DNA from: CAZPQN01 sp964588795
Lineage (GTDB): Bacteria; Fidelibacterota; UBA2242
Assembly (NCBI GenBank): GCA_964588795.1
Contig: CAZPQN010000032.1
Coordinates: forward strand, 1-24,098
Direction of reading: 5' to 3'
Length of the DNA: 24,098 nucleotides
Position 1 is the stretch's first letter; each line of letters opens with the position of its first letter. Under the pieces are notes generated by a model. That model worked only from the letters and a program-made list of their open reading frames with translations, was not told the DNA's origin and did not search any database. Positions 13,580 through 22,551 of the stretch are shown here, piece by piece. Made by a program: the position numbers and the translations under genes.

Positions 13580-15790
13580 ATGTCAAACGATGAACAATTA
13601 CTGAACCCCGAACCCGCAACTGCAGCGGAATCCGGAGACATGGCCTCGGTGCCAGAAACGTATTCGGAACCAGTTCCGTCGGCCGAAGCTCCGGCGCCTC
13701 AGGAAAACTATGCGACGGAATTAATTACTACTGGGCCGCTTTCGGAAAGAGTCCGGGTCTACGATATAAAAGATATTGAAAAACTGCAGGAAGTCAGCAC
13801 GCCGCAAGGCGATGACCGCAGCAAGATTTACGAAAGTTCCCTGCGCGACGTACGCAAGGATCAGCGTATTCTCGGAACGGTTGTAGCTGTTCACGAAAGT
13901 GAAATCATGGTTGATGTCGGCTTTAAGTCCGAGGGAATGGTCTCACGTGACGAATTCGCCGAGGGTGAATTGCCGAAAATTGGCGACCAGATTGAGGTGT
14001 TTGTGGATGTCCTCGAAGACGAAAATGGCCAGATGATTCTTTCCAAACGCAAAGCCGACTTTATGCGGATCTGGGAACGCATCCGGGAAGTCCACAACTC
14101 CGGTGAAATCATCGAAGGCCATATTCTGAGCCGAATCAAGGGCGGTATGGTCGTGGATGTCATGGGCATTGATGCCTTCCTGCCTGGTTCACAGATTGAC
14201 ATCCGACCGGTTACCGATTTCGACTCCTATGTCGGGAAGACGCTGGAATTCAAAATCGTCAAGCTCAACGAGCTTCGTAAAAATATCGTCCTCAGTCGCA
14301 AAGAAATCCTCGAAGAAAGCATGAAAGAGAAACGCAACGATCTGCTGTCCCGGATCAAGGTCGGGGATATTTTGACCGGACGAGTGAAAAATATTACTGA
14401 TTTCGGGGTCTTTATTGATCTCGGCGGCTTGGATGGATTACTGCATATCACCGACATTTCCTGGGGCAGGATCAATCATCCACGGGAAGTTGTGACCATT
14501 GACCAGGAACTGACCGTAAAGGTCATTGACTATGATCAGGAAAAACAACGCGTCTCTCTCGGCCTGAAGCAACTGACCCCGCATCCGTGGGAAGGAATCG
14601 AACAGAAGTACCCGGTGGATTCAGTAGTAAAAGGCAAAGTCGTCAACATCACCAATTATGGAGTTTTCGTCGAACTCGAAAAAGGGGTCGAAGGCCTTAT
14701 CCACATTTCTGAAATTTCCTGGACCCAGCATATCAAACACCCCTCGGAAGTATTCTCGATGGGCGATCAAATTGAAGCCAAAGTCCTGGGCATTGACAGT
14801 ACGGAACGTAAGATTTCCCTCGGATTCAAACAGCTTGAACCTGATCCCTGGGATACGCTCGGACAGAATTACAGCGTCGGAACCGTTGTCAAGGGAGTCA
14901 TTAAAAACCTGACTCCCTATGGCGCCTATGTGGAATTGCAGGAAGGCATTGACGGGTTTATTCATGTCTCCGATATGTCCTGGACGAAAAAACTGCGGCA
15001 CCCGCGTGAAATGTTACGCAAGGATCAGGAAATCGAAGTGAAAATCCTGGAAATATCCAAAGAAAATCGCAAGATTTCTCTCGGTCTCAAACAGCTGGTC
15101 GAGGATCCCTGGCCGATGATCGAGACGCTTTTTAGTCCGAACTCACTCATCGAGGGCGAGGTAGCCCGCATCACCGAAAAGTTCATCGTAGTTAATCTGG
15201 AACATGACTTAGAAGGCATTGTCCCGCTGGGTCAAATGCCGAAGAAGGATCGCAAGGATCTCAGCAAGGCAGTCGCAGTCGGTGAAAAAATGCAGTTGAT
15301 GGTGCTGGATGTCAATAAGCACGATAAAAAAATCATTCTTTCACGCGAGCTAGCCATTCCCAGAAAGCCGAAAACGGAAGTCGAGGCTTACATGTACCAG
15401 CAAACCGAAGCGACTGATAAGATTGAAATTCCAACTGAATTAATCGCCAAGATTGCTGAATCGGAGGAACAAGCCGCGCCACCCGCACCAATCGTCGAAA
15501 CATCACCAGCGGAAGAACCAGTCAAGAAATCACGGACCAGAGCAAAAAAAGAGGCCAAACCCGCTGAGGATGGCGAGCCTGTTTCTGAAACAGAAACCAC
15601 GACGAGAAAGAAAACGATCAGAAAGGTTGCTAAAGCAGAAACCACTGAAATAACACCCGCTACGTCTGAAGAAGCGGCCGGCAAGAAAAAAACCAGAACT
15701 GGTTCGAAGACGCCGAAAAAGAGCAAATCAACTGAGTCTGCGCCTAGCGACACAGACAAAACCGGAAGCACAGAAGTACCGGAAGAGTAA
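13580..15790 (+). CDS. rpsA: Ribosomal protein S1 with long charged C-terminal tail
   Basis: A 736-residue S1, against 557 in E. coli. A disordered Ala/Pro/Glu-rich leader covers ~1-85, then six S1 (OB-fold) repeats begin near residue 94. Repeats 3-5 are the most typical RNA-binding ones (GRVKNITDFGVFIDLGG, GKVVNITNYGVFVELEKG, GVIKNLTPYGAYVELQEG). Repeats 1-2 have the usual ribosome-binding divergence. From about residue 600 the tail is low-complexity, rich in Lys, Glu, Ala, Thr and Pro (KKSRTRAKKEAK, RKKTIRKV, KKKTRTGSKTPKKSKS). AGAAGGA precedes the ATG by 9 nt. It is the last gene of the run that begins at the HNH gene and is closed by a strong terminator. Confidence 0.95.
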   Translation: MSNDEQLLNPEPATAAESGDMASVPETYSEPVPSAEAPAPQENYATELITTGPLSERVRVYDIKDIEKLQEVSTPQGDDRSKIYESSLRDVRKDQRILGTVVAVHESEIMVDVGFKSEGMVSRDEFAEGELPKIGDQIEVFVDVLEDENGQMILSKRKADFMRIWERIREVHNSGEIIEGHILSRIKGGMVVDVMGIDAFLPGSQIDIRPVTDFDSYVGKTLEFKIVKLNELRKNIVLSRKEILEESMKEKRNDLLSRIKVGDILTGRVKNITDFGVFIDLGGLDGLLHITDISWGRINHPREVVTIDQELTVKVIDYDQEKQRVSLGLKQLTPHPWEGIEQKYPVDSVVKGKVVNITNYGVFVELEKGVEGLIHISEISWTQHIKHPSEVFSMGDQIEAKVLGIDSTERKISLGFKQLEPDPWDTLGQNYSVGTVVKGVIKNLTPYGAYVELQEGIDGFIHVSDMSWTKKLRHPREMLRKDQEIEVKILEISKENRKISLGLKQLVEDPWPMIETLFSPNSLIEGEVARITEKFIVVNLEHDLEGIVPLGQMPKKDRKDLSKAVAVGEKMQLMVLDVNKHDKKIILSRELAIPRKPKTEVEAYMYQQTEATDKIEIPTELIAKIAESEEQAAPPAPIVETSPAEEPVKKSRTRAKKEAKPAEDGEPVSETETTTRKKTIRKVAKAETTEITPATSEEAAGKKKTRTGSKTPKKSKSTESAPSDTDKTGSTEVPEE

Positions 15791-15813
15791 TTTGGTCAAA
15801 ATGAAATCAAACA

Positions 15814-15847
15814 GGGGCTTGGTTTTTACCAGCCCCTTTTTTATTTT
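15814..15847 (+). terminator. Rho-independent terminator after rpsA
   Basis: GGGGCT-T-GGT (15814-15823) pairs with ACC-AGCCCC (15828-15836) as a 9-bp stem with one bulged T and a TTTT loop. It is followed directly by TTTTTTATTTT. It lies 24 nt past the rpsA stop and should end most transcription of that operon. Confidence 0.93.
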
Positions 15848-15855
15848 AAACGGCA

Positions 15856-16884
15856 ATGCGTAAAGACCGTAAAGATCATCTGCAATTTCTACAGCGTCGC
15901 GTCACATTGAAAAATATGAATTTTCGACTTCGACGCTGGTTAGCGACTAACCGCCGTACGAAAATCGGGGTATTTATTTTTACTTTGATTCTCTGGATTT
16001 TCGTGATTCTCAATAATCGCTACATCTACTCTTACTCTGCTCGCCTGGAAGTACGGAATATTGAGCCTGGTAAAACTCTGAAGGAAAAATTGCCCAGTCG
16101 GATTCAAGCCAATTTCTCCGGAAAAGGTTTCGATCTGTTCAATCTGATGCTTTCGCGCTCCGCTTCATTCAAATTCATCGTTGATTGTCAGTCCATTCGC
16201 TGGCACTATAATTTCCAGCTGAATGATTACTTCCGCGCCAATCCCAATAAAATATTGATTCCCCGCAATATCAGTGCCGAGTTTGAATATATTATTTGGC
16301 CCGAGACGTTGCAAGTTGAGTTAGATTATCTGGACACTGTCAAATTACCTATCGTACCTGATCTCGAAATGCAGCTACAACCCGGCTATATTAAGGTAGG
16401 TGAACCTCTCCTTATTCCGGATAGTGTCTTAGCCAGCGGTCCGCGCTCGCGTCTTACCAAGATAACCCAAATCAATACTCCGCATTTAATTCAGCGCAAT
16501 GCATCCTCATCATTTGTTCGAGAAGTAACCCTGATCTCACCGGATCCGAACATAAAATTGAGTGTGCGTAAAGTACGCCTGACCCAGAAAATTGACCAGC
16601 TGGGAGAACGCCGCCTTATGAACATTCCGGTGGTAATGAAAAACCCGCCAGCTGGGATTCGCGTCGAGTTAGTGCCTGCCTCAGTCAGCATAAAACTCTC
16701 CGCGGGGGTTGAAATACTGAAAACGTTGAATCCAAACGACATCGAAATTAGTATTGATTATGCCCAGGACTGGCACAGCCTCGAAAGTCGCTATTCTCCG
16801 ACAGTAGTAATTCCGGCAGGAGTACTTGGCTGGAGTGAACTGACTCCGGAACAGATCGAAGTGCGCGTAATCCGGGAGAAGTGA
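15856..16884 (+). CDS. YbbR/CdaR-like single-pass membrane protein
   Basis: A 342-residue protein with a basic N-terminus, one hydrophobic segment (~37-52, KIGVFIFTLILWIFVIL) and an external part made of beta-rich YbbR-like repeats. Typical YbbR features include LPSRIQANFSGKG, the proline-bearing strands LPIVPDLEMQLQPGY and VVMKNPPAGIRVELVPASV, and an ending with TPEQIEVRV. In Firmicutes, CdaR (YbbR) binds the diadenylate cyclase CdaA; no cyclase is beside this gene. Two starts are possible: ATG 15856, only 8 nt after the terminator T-tract, or ATG 15916 (residue 21), which matches usual YbbR N-termini better. Neither has a clear Shine-Dalgarno. The end overlaps the tsaD start by 4 nt. Confidence 0.8.
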   Translation: MRKDRKDHLQFLQRRVTLKNMNFRLRRWLATNRRTKIGVFIFTLILWIFVILNNRYIYSYSARLEVRNIEPGKTLKEKLPSRIQANFSGKGFDLFNLMLSRSASFKFIVDCQSIRWHYNFQLNDYFRANPNKILIPRNISAEFEYIIWPETLQVELDYLDTVKLPIVPDLEMQLQPGYIKVGEPLLIPDSVLASGPRSRLTKITQINTPHLIQRNASSSFVREVTLISPDPNIKLSVRKVRLTQKIDQLGERRLMNIPVVMKNPPAGIRVELVPASVSIKLSAGVEILKTLNPNDIEISIDYAQDWHSLESRYSPTVVIPAGVLGWSELTPEQIEVRVIREK

Positions 16885-17897
16885 CCGCGGTGCGCATTTT
16901 AGGTATCGAAACTTCCTGCGACGAAACCGCGGTTGCCATTGTAGAAAACGAGCGGGTGCTGGTCAATTTGGTTGCTTCGCAGGTTTTGCATCAGCAATAT
17001 GGCGGGGTGGTTCCGGAATATGCTTCACGTGAACACATGCGCATTTTACCGAATCTGCTCCAAACGGCCTTGGATCAAACCCAATGCCCTATCCACGAAA
17101 TAGATGGCATTGCGGTTACCCGCGGACCGGGATTAATGGGTGCCCTATTAGTCGGTTTGAGCTTCGCCAAGGGTTTAGCCTGCGCCCTGCGCAAGCCTTT
17201 ACTGGGAGTTAACCATATCGAAGGGCACATTATGGCGAACTTCCTGAATGAAAATGAGCTCCGCTATCCCTTTTTATGTCTATTAGTTTCGGGAGGACAT
17301 ACACAGATCATTTTCGTCACTGATTACGGAAAATACGAGATGCTGGGCCGAAGCGTGGATGACGCCGCCGGAGAAGCTTTCGATAAAGCCGCCCGCATTT
17401 TGAATCTGCCCTATCCCGGAGGGCCGCAAATTGACCGGGTCGCCCATTCCGGCCGGGGCGATTTTTATCCATTTCCCCGCGCCAAGATTCGGAACAACGC
17501 ACTGGATTTTAGTTTCAGCGGACTGAAAACCGCTTTACTGTATTTGGTCAGGCAAAAAGGGCCGGAATGGACCAGCGCCAATCTGGCGGATCTGTGCGCC
17601 TCCTATCAGGAAGCGATCGTAGACGTCCTTAAATCCAACGTTCAGCAGGCTATCCACCAAACCGAGGCCGATCGGCTGGTGCTGGCCGGCGGAGTCGCGG
17701 CCAATTCCCGTTTACGGGATGTATTTCAAGAGTTGAGCCACGATTTGAATGTCAGTTTATTTCTGCCGTCTCTGTCTTACTGCACGGATAATGCCGCCAT
17801 GATTGCGCGTACAGGTTTGGAGATGTTGCGTCGGCAGTTGCTTTCACCATTCTCCATTTCGGCTATTCCGAACCTGCTGTTGACCGATCAAAACTGA
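16881..17897 (+). CDS. tsaD: tRNA N6-adenosine threonylcarbamoyltransferase TsaD
   Basis: A 338-residue ASKHA-fold protein of the usual TsaD length. It transfers threonylcarbamoyl to A37 of ANN-decoding tRNAs, working with TsaB and TsaE. The N-terminal motif ILGIETSCDETAVAIV, metal-binding His112 and His116 in NHIEGH, the nucleotide loop LLVSGGHTQI, GEAFDKAARIL, FSFSGLKTALL, VLAGGVAANSRLR and the metal Asp in YCTDNAAMIA are all present. The GTG at 16881 overlaps the YbbR-like stop as GTGA; a second GTG at 16890 is equally close to the protein's conserved start, and GGGAG (16874-16878) is better spaced for it. It overlaps the next gene by one base. Confidence 0.97.
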   Translation: MTAVRILGIETSCDETAVAIVENERVLVNLVASQVLHQQYGGVVPEYASREHMRILPNLLQTALDQTQCPIHEIDGIAVTRGPGLMGALLVGLSFAKGLACALRKPLLGVNHIEGHIMANFLNENELRYPFLCLLVSGGHTQIIFVTDYGKYEMLGRSVDDAAGEAFDKAARILNLPYPGGPQIDRVAHSGRGDFYPFPRAKIRNNALDFSFSGLKTALLYLVRQKGPEWTSANLADLCASYQEAIVDVLKSNVQQAIHQTEADRLVLAGGVAANSRLRDVFQELSHDLNVSLFLPSLSYCTDNAAMIARTGLEMLRRQLLSPFSISAIPNLLLTDQN

Positions 17898-20020
17898 TGC
17901 CTTCTGTAACGATAAAATTTTTCGGTTCTTTCGGAATCGTCTTTCTACTGACCGTACTCGGGGCCGTAATAATCTGGCTTGCCTACCGCAATAGATGCAA
18001 AGCGCATCTGCCCGCATCTAATGCGTTACTCATACTGCGCCTGACGGTCGTGATTTTACTGCTGTTAATCATGTCAAGACCGGAAATCAGGTGGCAGTAC
18101 CAGAAAAAACTGGAGCCCCAGGTTCTGATTTACGTCGATAATTCTCTCAGTATGGCCAACCAGGCCGGCTTTTCCAAAGCGCAGTTATTCGAGCGTCTGC
18201 GTGCCCTCGAAGCCCAGATAATTGATCGGCACTTGCGCCTGGTGCGCTATGCTTTCGACGACAAAATCGAGCCACTTGCTGATTATGCGAAGTTGAAATT
18301 TAACGGCTTGGCCACCGACGTTTCCGTGGTCATCACCGATTTACAGAAACGCCAGCGGGATGCTAATATCACAGCGGCAATCCTGGTGACCGACGGAATG
18401 GTGACGCGGGGACCGGAACCGGGCTGGCTGGATGCTGGGTTCGAATTTCCTCTGCATGTAGTCGGAATCGGAGATAGTGGTTTGGCCTTTGACCCGGCGG
18501 TTATTTCTCTGGTAGTACCGGACAAAGCCAGTGCGGGAGATACCATAACTATCCAGGCCGAAATCATTGCCCAGGGTGCCGGGCCTATGGCAGAAGTGCT
18601 CTTAAAACGAGATGAACGGATTCTTGCCCGGCAAACCATCCCTACTCAGGCTACCAATCTCAAGCGGGAAGTAGTCTTTAAAACTGTTCCTGATAGTCCC
18701 GGTGAATTGATTTATTCGGTTGTTATTCAGTCAGATCAGGATCGGAACACCTATAACAATCAGCAGTCGGGGCAAATTCGCATTCTGTCTGCCAGACAGC
18801 ATATCGTGATTCTTAACGGAAGCCCCAATTTTGAAACGCCATTTTTAATCCGTACGCTAAGCCAACTGCCCAATGTCGAAATCGCCAGCCTTCTCGATAA
18901 TCAAGGGCGCTGGCTGCCGGAGGATCTGGATGGACAATTGCGCAAACCATGGCACTTAGCGCTGCTGATTGATTTTCCTTCACCGACTACCAACAGGAAT
19001 CAGGTCAACGCTCTGCGACAAAAGATCGAAAAAGAAAAAATCCCCCTATTAATTATCTGGCGTGGCACAAAATCGACGGACATAAAAATTACGTTTAGCA
19101 CCATACCTTTGGTACAGGAAGCTATACCCGCGAAAACCTATGAATCTGTGACCGTGACACCTACCGAAGTCGGTCGGGATCATCCGATTATTCATGGTCT
19201 GTTTCTTGGACAAGAAACGGCTCCGTCTTGGAACACTCTGCCGCCGCTGAATTATGCATTTAAAAAAGTGCGGCTGGATGAACGTCTGACAACCTTATTG
19301 CAAACCGAAAACCTGAGTGCCAATCCCGTTTTAGCTGTCGGACAACTGGGGCAACAGCGGATCGCATTAGCTCTCGGTGTGGATTTTTGGCGGTGGGATT
19401 TTATGACTCGTCCGGTCGGTGATAACAGAATTTATTCCGATTTGTTTTTAGGGCTGACGAACTGGTTGCTCGATTCGCTGAACGCTTCATTATTGAGAAT
19501 GACCACGAATAAGCGCACCTACCTTTTGGGTGAGACAGTATCTTTGACCGCCGATGTATCTGATTTAAAAGGCAATCCTCTATCAAACGCCGCGGTTGAG
19601 GCCACCGTCACGTACCGTAGCGGCAACCGGCAAACGGTTCACCTGAGCTGGAACGGTTCCCGTTACCGTGGTGAATTTATCCTGCAGGAGGCTGGCGAGG
19701 TCAGTATTGCAGGGAATGCTTCGAGTAATGAGCAAAATATCGGTCAGGCCGTTCAGCATATTCATGTCGATGATCGTCCGGTAGAGCTAATTGATGTACG
19801 CCAAAATGCCCCGGCATTGACCTTGCTTGCTCAGCGGGCAGGTGGTAGCAAATACGATTTGGTAAGCGCTGTGCAACTTATCGAACATCTCCAACCGAAA
19901 AACAAGGTGCAAATCATTGCCCGGGAACTAAAACTCTGGCACTGGACGAGGGTGGTTTTCGGTCTTATTTTGCTTTTAGGTTTGGAATGGATAATTCGGC
20001 GGCGTACAGGCTACCAATAA
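17897..20020 (+). CDS. Membrane protein with VWA domain and glutamine-amidotransferase-like region
   Basis: A 707-residue protein beginning in a TGATG overlap with tsaD. Two N-terminal hydrophobic segments (~8-29 and ~43-60) precede a VWA domain with a complete-looking MIDAS: Asp81-x-Ser83-x-Ser85 in YVDNSLSM, a later Thr in LATDVSVVITDL, and Asp in ILVTDGM. After Ig-like strands (~210-290), a Rossmann-like region (HIVILNGSPNFE..., DHPIIHGLFLG, AVGQLGQQRIALALG) resembles the class I amidotransferase-like domain of other VWA membrane proteins. I see no clear catalytic Cys there. Another Ig-like domain follows (LLGETVSLTADV), then a final transmembrane segment (~684-701) and a basic tail. The layout resembles Bat/VWA cell-envelope proteins; the function is unknown. 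No moxR or batA/B gene is next to it. Confidence 0.8.
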   Translation: MPSVTIKFFGSFGIVFLLTVLGAVIIWLAYRNRCKAHLPASNALLILRLTVVILLLLIMSRPEIRWQYQKKLEPQVLIYVDNSLSMANQAGFSKAQLFERLRALEAQIIDRHLRLVRYAFDDKIEPLADYAKLKFNGLATDVSVVITDLQKRQRDANITAAILVTDGMVTRGPEPGWLDAGFEFPLHVVGIGDSGLAFDPAVISLVVPDKASAGDTITIQAEIIAQGAGPMAEVLLKRDERILARQTIPTQATNLKREVVFKTVPDSPGELIYSVVIQSDQDRNTYNNQQSGQIRILSARQHIVILNGSPNFETPFLIRTLSQLPNVEIASLLDNQGRWLPEDLDGQLRKPWHLALLIDFPSPTTNRNQVNALRQKIEKEKIPLLIIWRGTKSTDIKITFSTIPLVQEAIPAKTYESVTVTPTEVGRDHPIIHGLFLGQETAPSWNTLPPLNYAFKKVRLDERLTTLLQTENLSANPVLAVGQLGQQRIALALGVDFWRWDFMTRPVGDNRIYSDLFLGLTNWLLDSLNASLLRMTTNKRTYLLGETVSLTADVSDLKGNPLSNAAVEATVTYRSGNRQTVHLSWNGSRYRGEFILQEAGEVSIAGNASSNEQNIGQAVQHIHVDDRPVELIDVRQNAPALTLLAQRAGGSKYDLVSAVQLIEHLQPKNKVQIIARELKLWHWTRVVFGLILLLGLEWIIRRRTGYQ

Positions 20021-20027
20021 AAAAACC

Positions 20028-20055
20028 TTGCCCTTTACCTGTCAATTAGCATAAT
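20028..20055 (+). promoter_or_regulatory. Possible promoter for the polysaccharide locus
   Basis: TTGCCC (20028-20033), a 16-bp spacer and CATAAT (20050-20055, one mismatch to TATAAT) lie right after the VWA gene stop. This would give a leader of ~120 nt before the dehydrogenase gene. The rest of the 159-nt gap shows only the Shine-Dalgarno AAAAGGA before ATG 20180. Confidence 0.3.
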
Positions 20056-20179
20056 TTTATACGTGCAGACTGAGATCCAAGAAAAGAGGTTGTGGCGCGA
20101 CAGTTGATATTTGTGGTGCAGTCTCCACCTATTTACTTCCACCCGGATAAATAACTAAAAATTTTAAAAGGATTTTGCA

Positions 20180-21493
20180 ATGAAGAAAATCGCAATGCTG
20201 GGAGTGGGTTATGTTGGTTTAGTATCAGGTACCGGCCTGGCAGATTTTGGCAACGAGGTTGTCTGCTATGATATTGATTCGACCAAGATAGAAAACCTGA
20301 AAAAAGGAATCATTCCCATTTACGAACCCGGTTTAGCCGATCTCGTCAAGAAAAATGTCGAGAAGGGCCGGTTAAGCTTCAGTATGGACTTTGACCAAGT
20401 CATCCAAGATAGCGAAGTCATTTTTCTGGCCGTCCCGACACCATCCGGCAAAGCTGGTGAGGTTGATTTATCCTATGTTTTTGCCGCGGTGGACAATATT
20501 GCCAAGGTTATTAATGGTTTCAAGGTAATTGTTACGAAAAGTACGGTGGAAGTGGGCACCAATGATAAAATCCGCGAACGCATGTTGGGAAATAACATTC
20601 CAGCTGAAATGTTTGAAGTAGTGTCAAATCCGGAGTTTTTAAGAGAAGGCTCGGCAATTGGGGATTTCATGCGCCCCGATCGGGTGGTTTTAGGTACCAG
20701 CTCGGAACGAGCTCTGAACATTATGAAGGAAATCTACCGCGCATTGTACTTGATTGAAACGCCAATTGTTGCTACTGATATTCGGACCGCCGAAATGATC
20801 AAATACGCTTCCAATGCGTTCTTGGCGACCAAGATTTCCTTCATTAATGAAATCGCCAATCTATGCGAACTCGTCGGGGCTGATGTTCAAATGGTCGCCA
20901 AGGCCATGGGTTTGGACGGACGCATCGGGAAAAAATTCCTGCATGCCGGACCGGGCTATGGCGGTTCCTGTTTTCCCAAGGACACTTCCGCCTTGACTAA
21001 AATTGCGGAAAAAGCCGGGATGCATGCCAGTATCGTGGAGACCGTCATCGCAGTCAACGAGCGTCAGAAAATGCGTCCCGTCGAGAAACTGCTAAAATTC
21101 CTGCCTGATCTGAAAGGCAGGACTGTTGGCATTTTAGGTTTGGCTTTCAAGCCCAATACCGATGATGTACGCGAAGCTCCCGCCATTAGCGTCATTCGCG
21201 CTATCCTGAACGCCGGAGGAAAAATCAAAGCCTATGATCCTGAGGCGATGAACGAAATGCGGCGCCATTTCCCTGATATTACCTATGTTGCCTCCAGCGA
21301 GGATGCCATCAAAGACGCCGATGCACTGATTATCATGACGGAATGGAACGAATTCCGCAATATGGATTTAAAATTCATAAAGTCTGTGATGAAACAACCG
21401 ATTATGATTGACGCACGCAATATTTACGATCCGCAAAAGGTTCAGGCGTTGGGTTTCAAATACGATTGTATCGGCAGGAAAATAGACAATTAA
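20180..21493 (+). CDS. ugd: UDP-glucose 6-dehydrogenase
   Basis: A 437-residue enzyme of the UDP-glucose/GDP-mannose dehydrogenase family, oxidising UDP-glucose twice with NAD to UDP-glucuronate. The NAD motif GVGYVG is at residues 8-13. The catalytic Cys264 lies in GPGYGGSCFPKDTSAL. Other markers are FLAVPTP, STVEVGT, SNPEFLREGSAIGDFMRPDRVV and the C-terminal LGLAFKPNTDDVREAP. AAAAGGA is 8 nt before the ATG. The motif SNPEFLREGSA with RPDR favours UDP-glucose rather than GDP-mannose or UDP-ManNAc. It opens a plus-strand run with a dTDP-glucose dehydratase and an export protein, so UDP-glucuronate probably feeds a surface polysaccharide. Confidence 0.93.
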   Translation: MKKIAMLGVGYVGLVSGTGLADFGNEVVCYDIDSTKIENLKKGIIPIYEPGLADLVKKNVEKGRLSFSMDFDQVIQDSEVIFLAVPTPSGKAGEVDLSYVFAAVDNIAKVINGFKVIVTKSTVEVGTNDKIRERMLGNNIPAEMFEVVSNPEFLREGSAIGDFMRPDRVVLGTSSERALNIMKEIYRALYLIETPIVATDIRTAEMIKYASNAFLATKISFINEIANLCELVGADVQMVAKAMGLDGRIGKKFLHAGPGYGGSCFPKDTSALTKIAEKAGMHASIVETVIAVNERQKMRPVEKLLKFLPDLKGRTVGILGLAFKPNTDDVREAPAISVIRAILNAGGKIKAYDPEAMNEMRRHFPDITYVASSEDAIKDADALIIMTEWNEFRNMDLKFIKSVMKQPIMIDARNIYDPQKVQALGFKYDCIGRKIDN

Positions 21494-21528
21494 GTCCGCA
21501 AAGTATATGCATTGGAGCAAGCAATAAC

Positions 21529-22542
21529 ATGCTAAAAACCTATTTAATCACCGGCGGCGCCGGATTCATCGGCAGTAATTTTATCCGCTTCCTGTTCGGT
21601 AAATACCCCGATACTCAGGTCGTTAATCTAGACAAGTTGACTTACGCCGGAAATCCGGCCAATTTGCATGACTTCGCTTCCAATCCGAACTACGTCTTCG
21701 TCAAGGGTGATATTTGTGATAGCGCTAAAGTCAATACTATCTTTGAGCAGTACAAACCGGATTATATCATCAATTTTGCCGCCGAAAGTCACGTTGATCG
21801 CAGTATTGGTAATCCGGATGATTTTATCCGCACGGATATGTTCGGGGTTTTTGTGCTCCTGGAAGCCGCCAAGAAATTTGGGATCGAACGTTTCATCCAG
21901 ATCAGTACCGATGAAGTCTATGGCTCAATCATCGCCGGTTCTTTTACCGAGGAATCGCCCCTGAAACCGGGTAATCCCTATGCCGCGAGTAAGGCCGGTG
22001 GCGATCGATTAGCGTATTCTTATTTCAACACTTACGACCTTCCGGTAATAGTCACCAGGGCTTCCAACAATTTTGGTCCATATCAATATCCGGAGAAACT
22101 GATTCCACTTTTCGTCACGAACCTGCTGGAAGATAAACCGGTGCCGCTTTACGGTGATGGCAAGAACGTACGGGATTGGTTATACGTCATTGACCATTGC
22201 TCGGCGATCCAATTTATTGTTGAAAATGGCCAGGTGGGCGAGGTGTATAATATTGCCGGAGGGAACGAAAAGGAAAACCTATTTATCACCCGATTTGTCT
22301 TTGATTATTTAAAAAAACCTCCGACTTTGCTGAAACATGTCGAAGACCGACTCGGGCATGACCGGCGCTATTCACTGGATGCCACCAAACTGCACAATCT
22401 CGGTTGGCAACCACAGCATACTTTTTCTAAGGCACTAACGGAAACGATCCAATGGTATGTAGAACATCCTGAATGGTGGCGCCCCCTGAAAAGCGGAGAG
22501 TATTTGGAGTTTTATAAGAAGCATTACAAAATGGAGTTATAG
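21529..22542 (+). CDS. rfbB: dTDP-glucose 4,6-dehydratase
   Basis: A 337-residue extended SDR. The NAD motif GGAGFIG is near residue 9. The RmlB-specific catalytic trio Thr127-Asp128-Glu129 lies in STDEVYG, with Tyr151 and Lys155 in NPYAASK. AAESHVDRSI and NNFGPYQYPEKLIPLF are family hallmarks. The product dTDP-4-keto-6-deoxyglucose leads to rhamnose or other deoxysugars; rmlA, rmlC and rmlD are not in the window. The ATG at 21529 is chosen because the Rossmann fold begins at once; an earlier in-frame start would overlap ugd and add 21 unrelated residues. GGAG lies 11 nt upstream. The next gene begins 9 nt after the stop. Confidence 0.94.
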   Translation: MLKTYLITGGAGFIGSNFIRFLFGKYPDTQVVNLDKLTYAGNPANLHDFASNPNYVFVKGDICDSAKVNTIFEQYKPDYIINFAAESHVDRSIGNPDDFIRTDMFGVFVLLEAAKKFGIERFIQISTDEVYGSIIAGSFTEESPLKPGNPYAASKAGGDRLAYSYFNTYDLPVIVTRASNNFGPYQYPEKLIPLFVTNLLEDKPVPLYGDGKNVRDWLYVIDHCSAIQFIVENGQVGEVYNIAGGNEKENLFITRFVFDYLKKPPTLLKHVEDRLGHDRRYSLDATKLHNLGWQPQHTFSKALTETIQWYVEHPEWWRPLKSGEYLEFYKKHYKMEL

Positions 22543-22551
22543 ATCAGATTC

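Noticed and set aside
15388..15771. 127-residue minus-strand ORF rich in Ser/Val/Leu
   Set aside because: It is the complement of the low-complexity Lys/Glu tail of rpsA, which makes hydrophobic antisense frames by composition.
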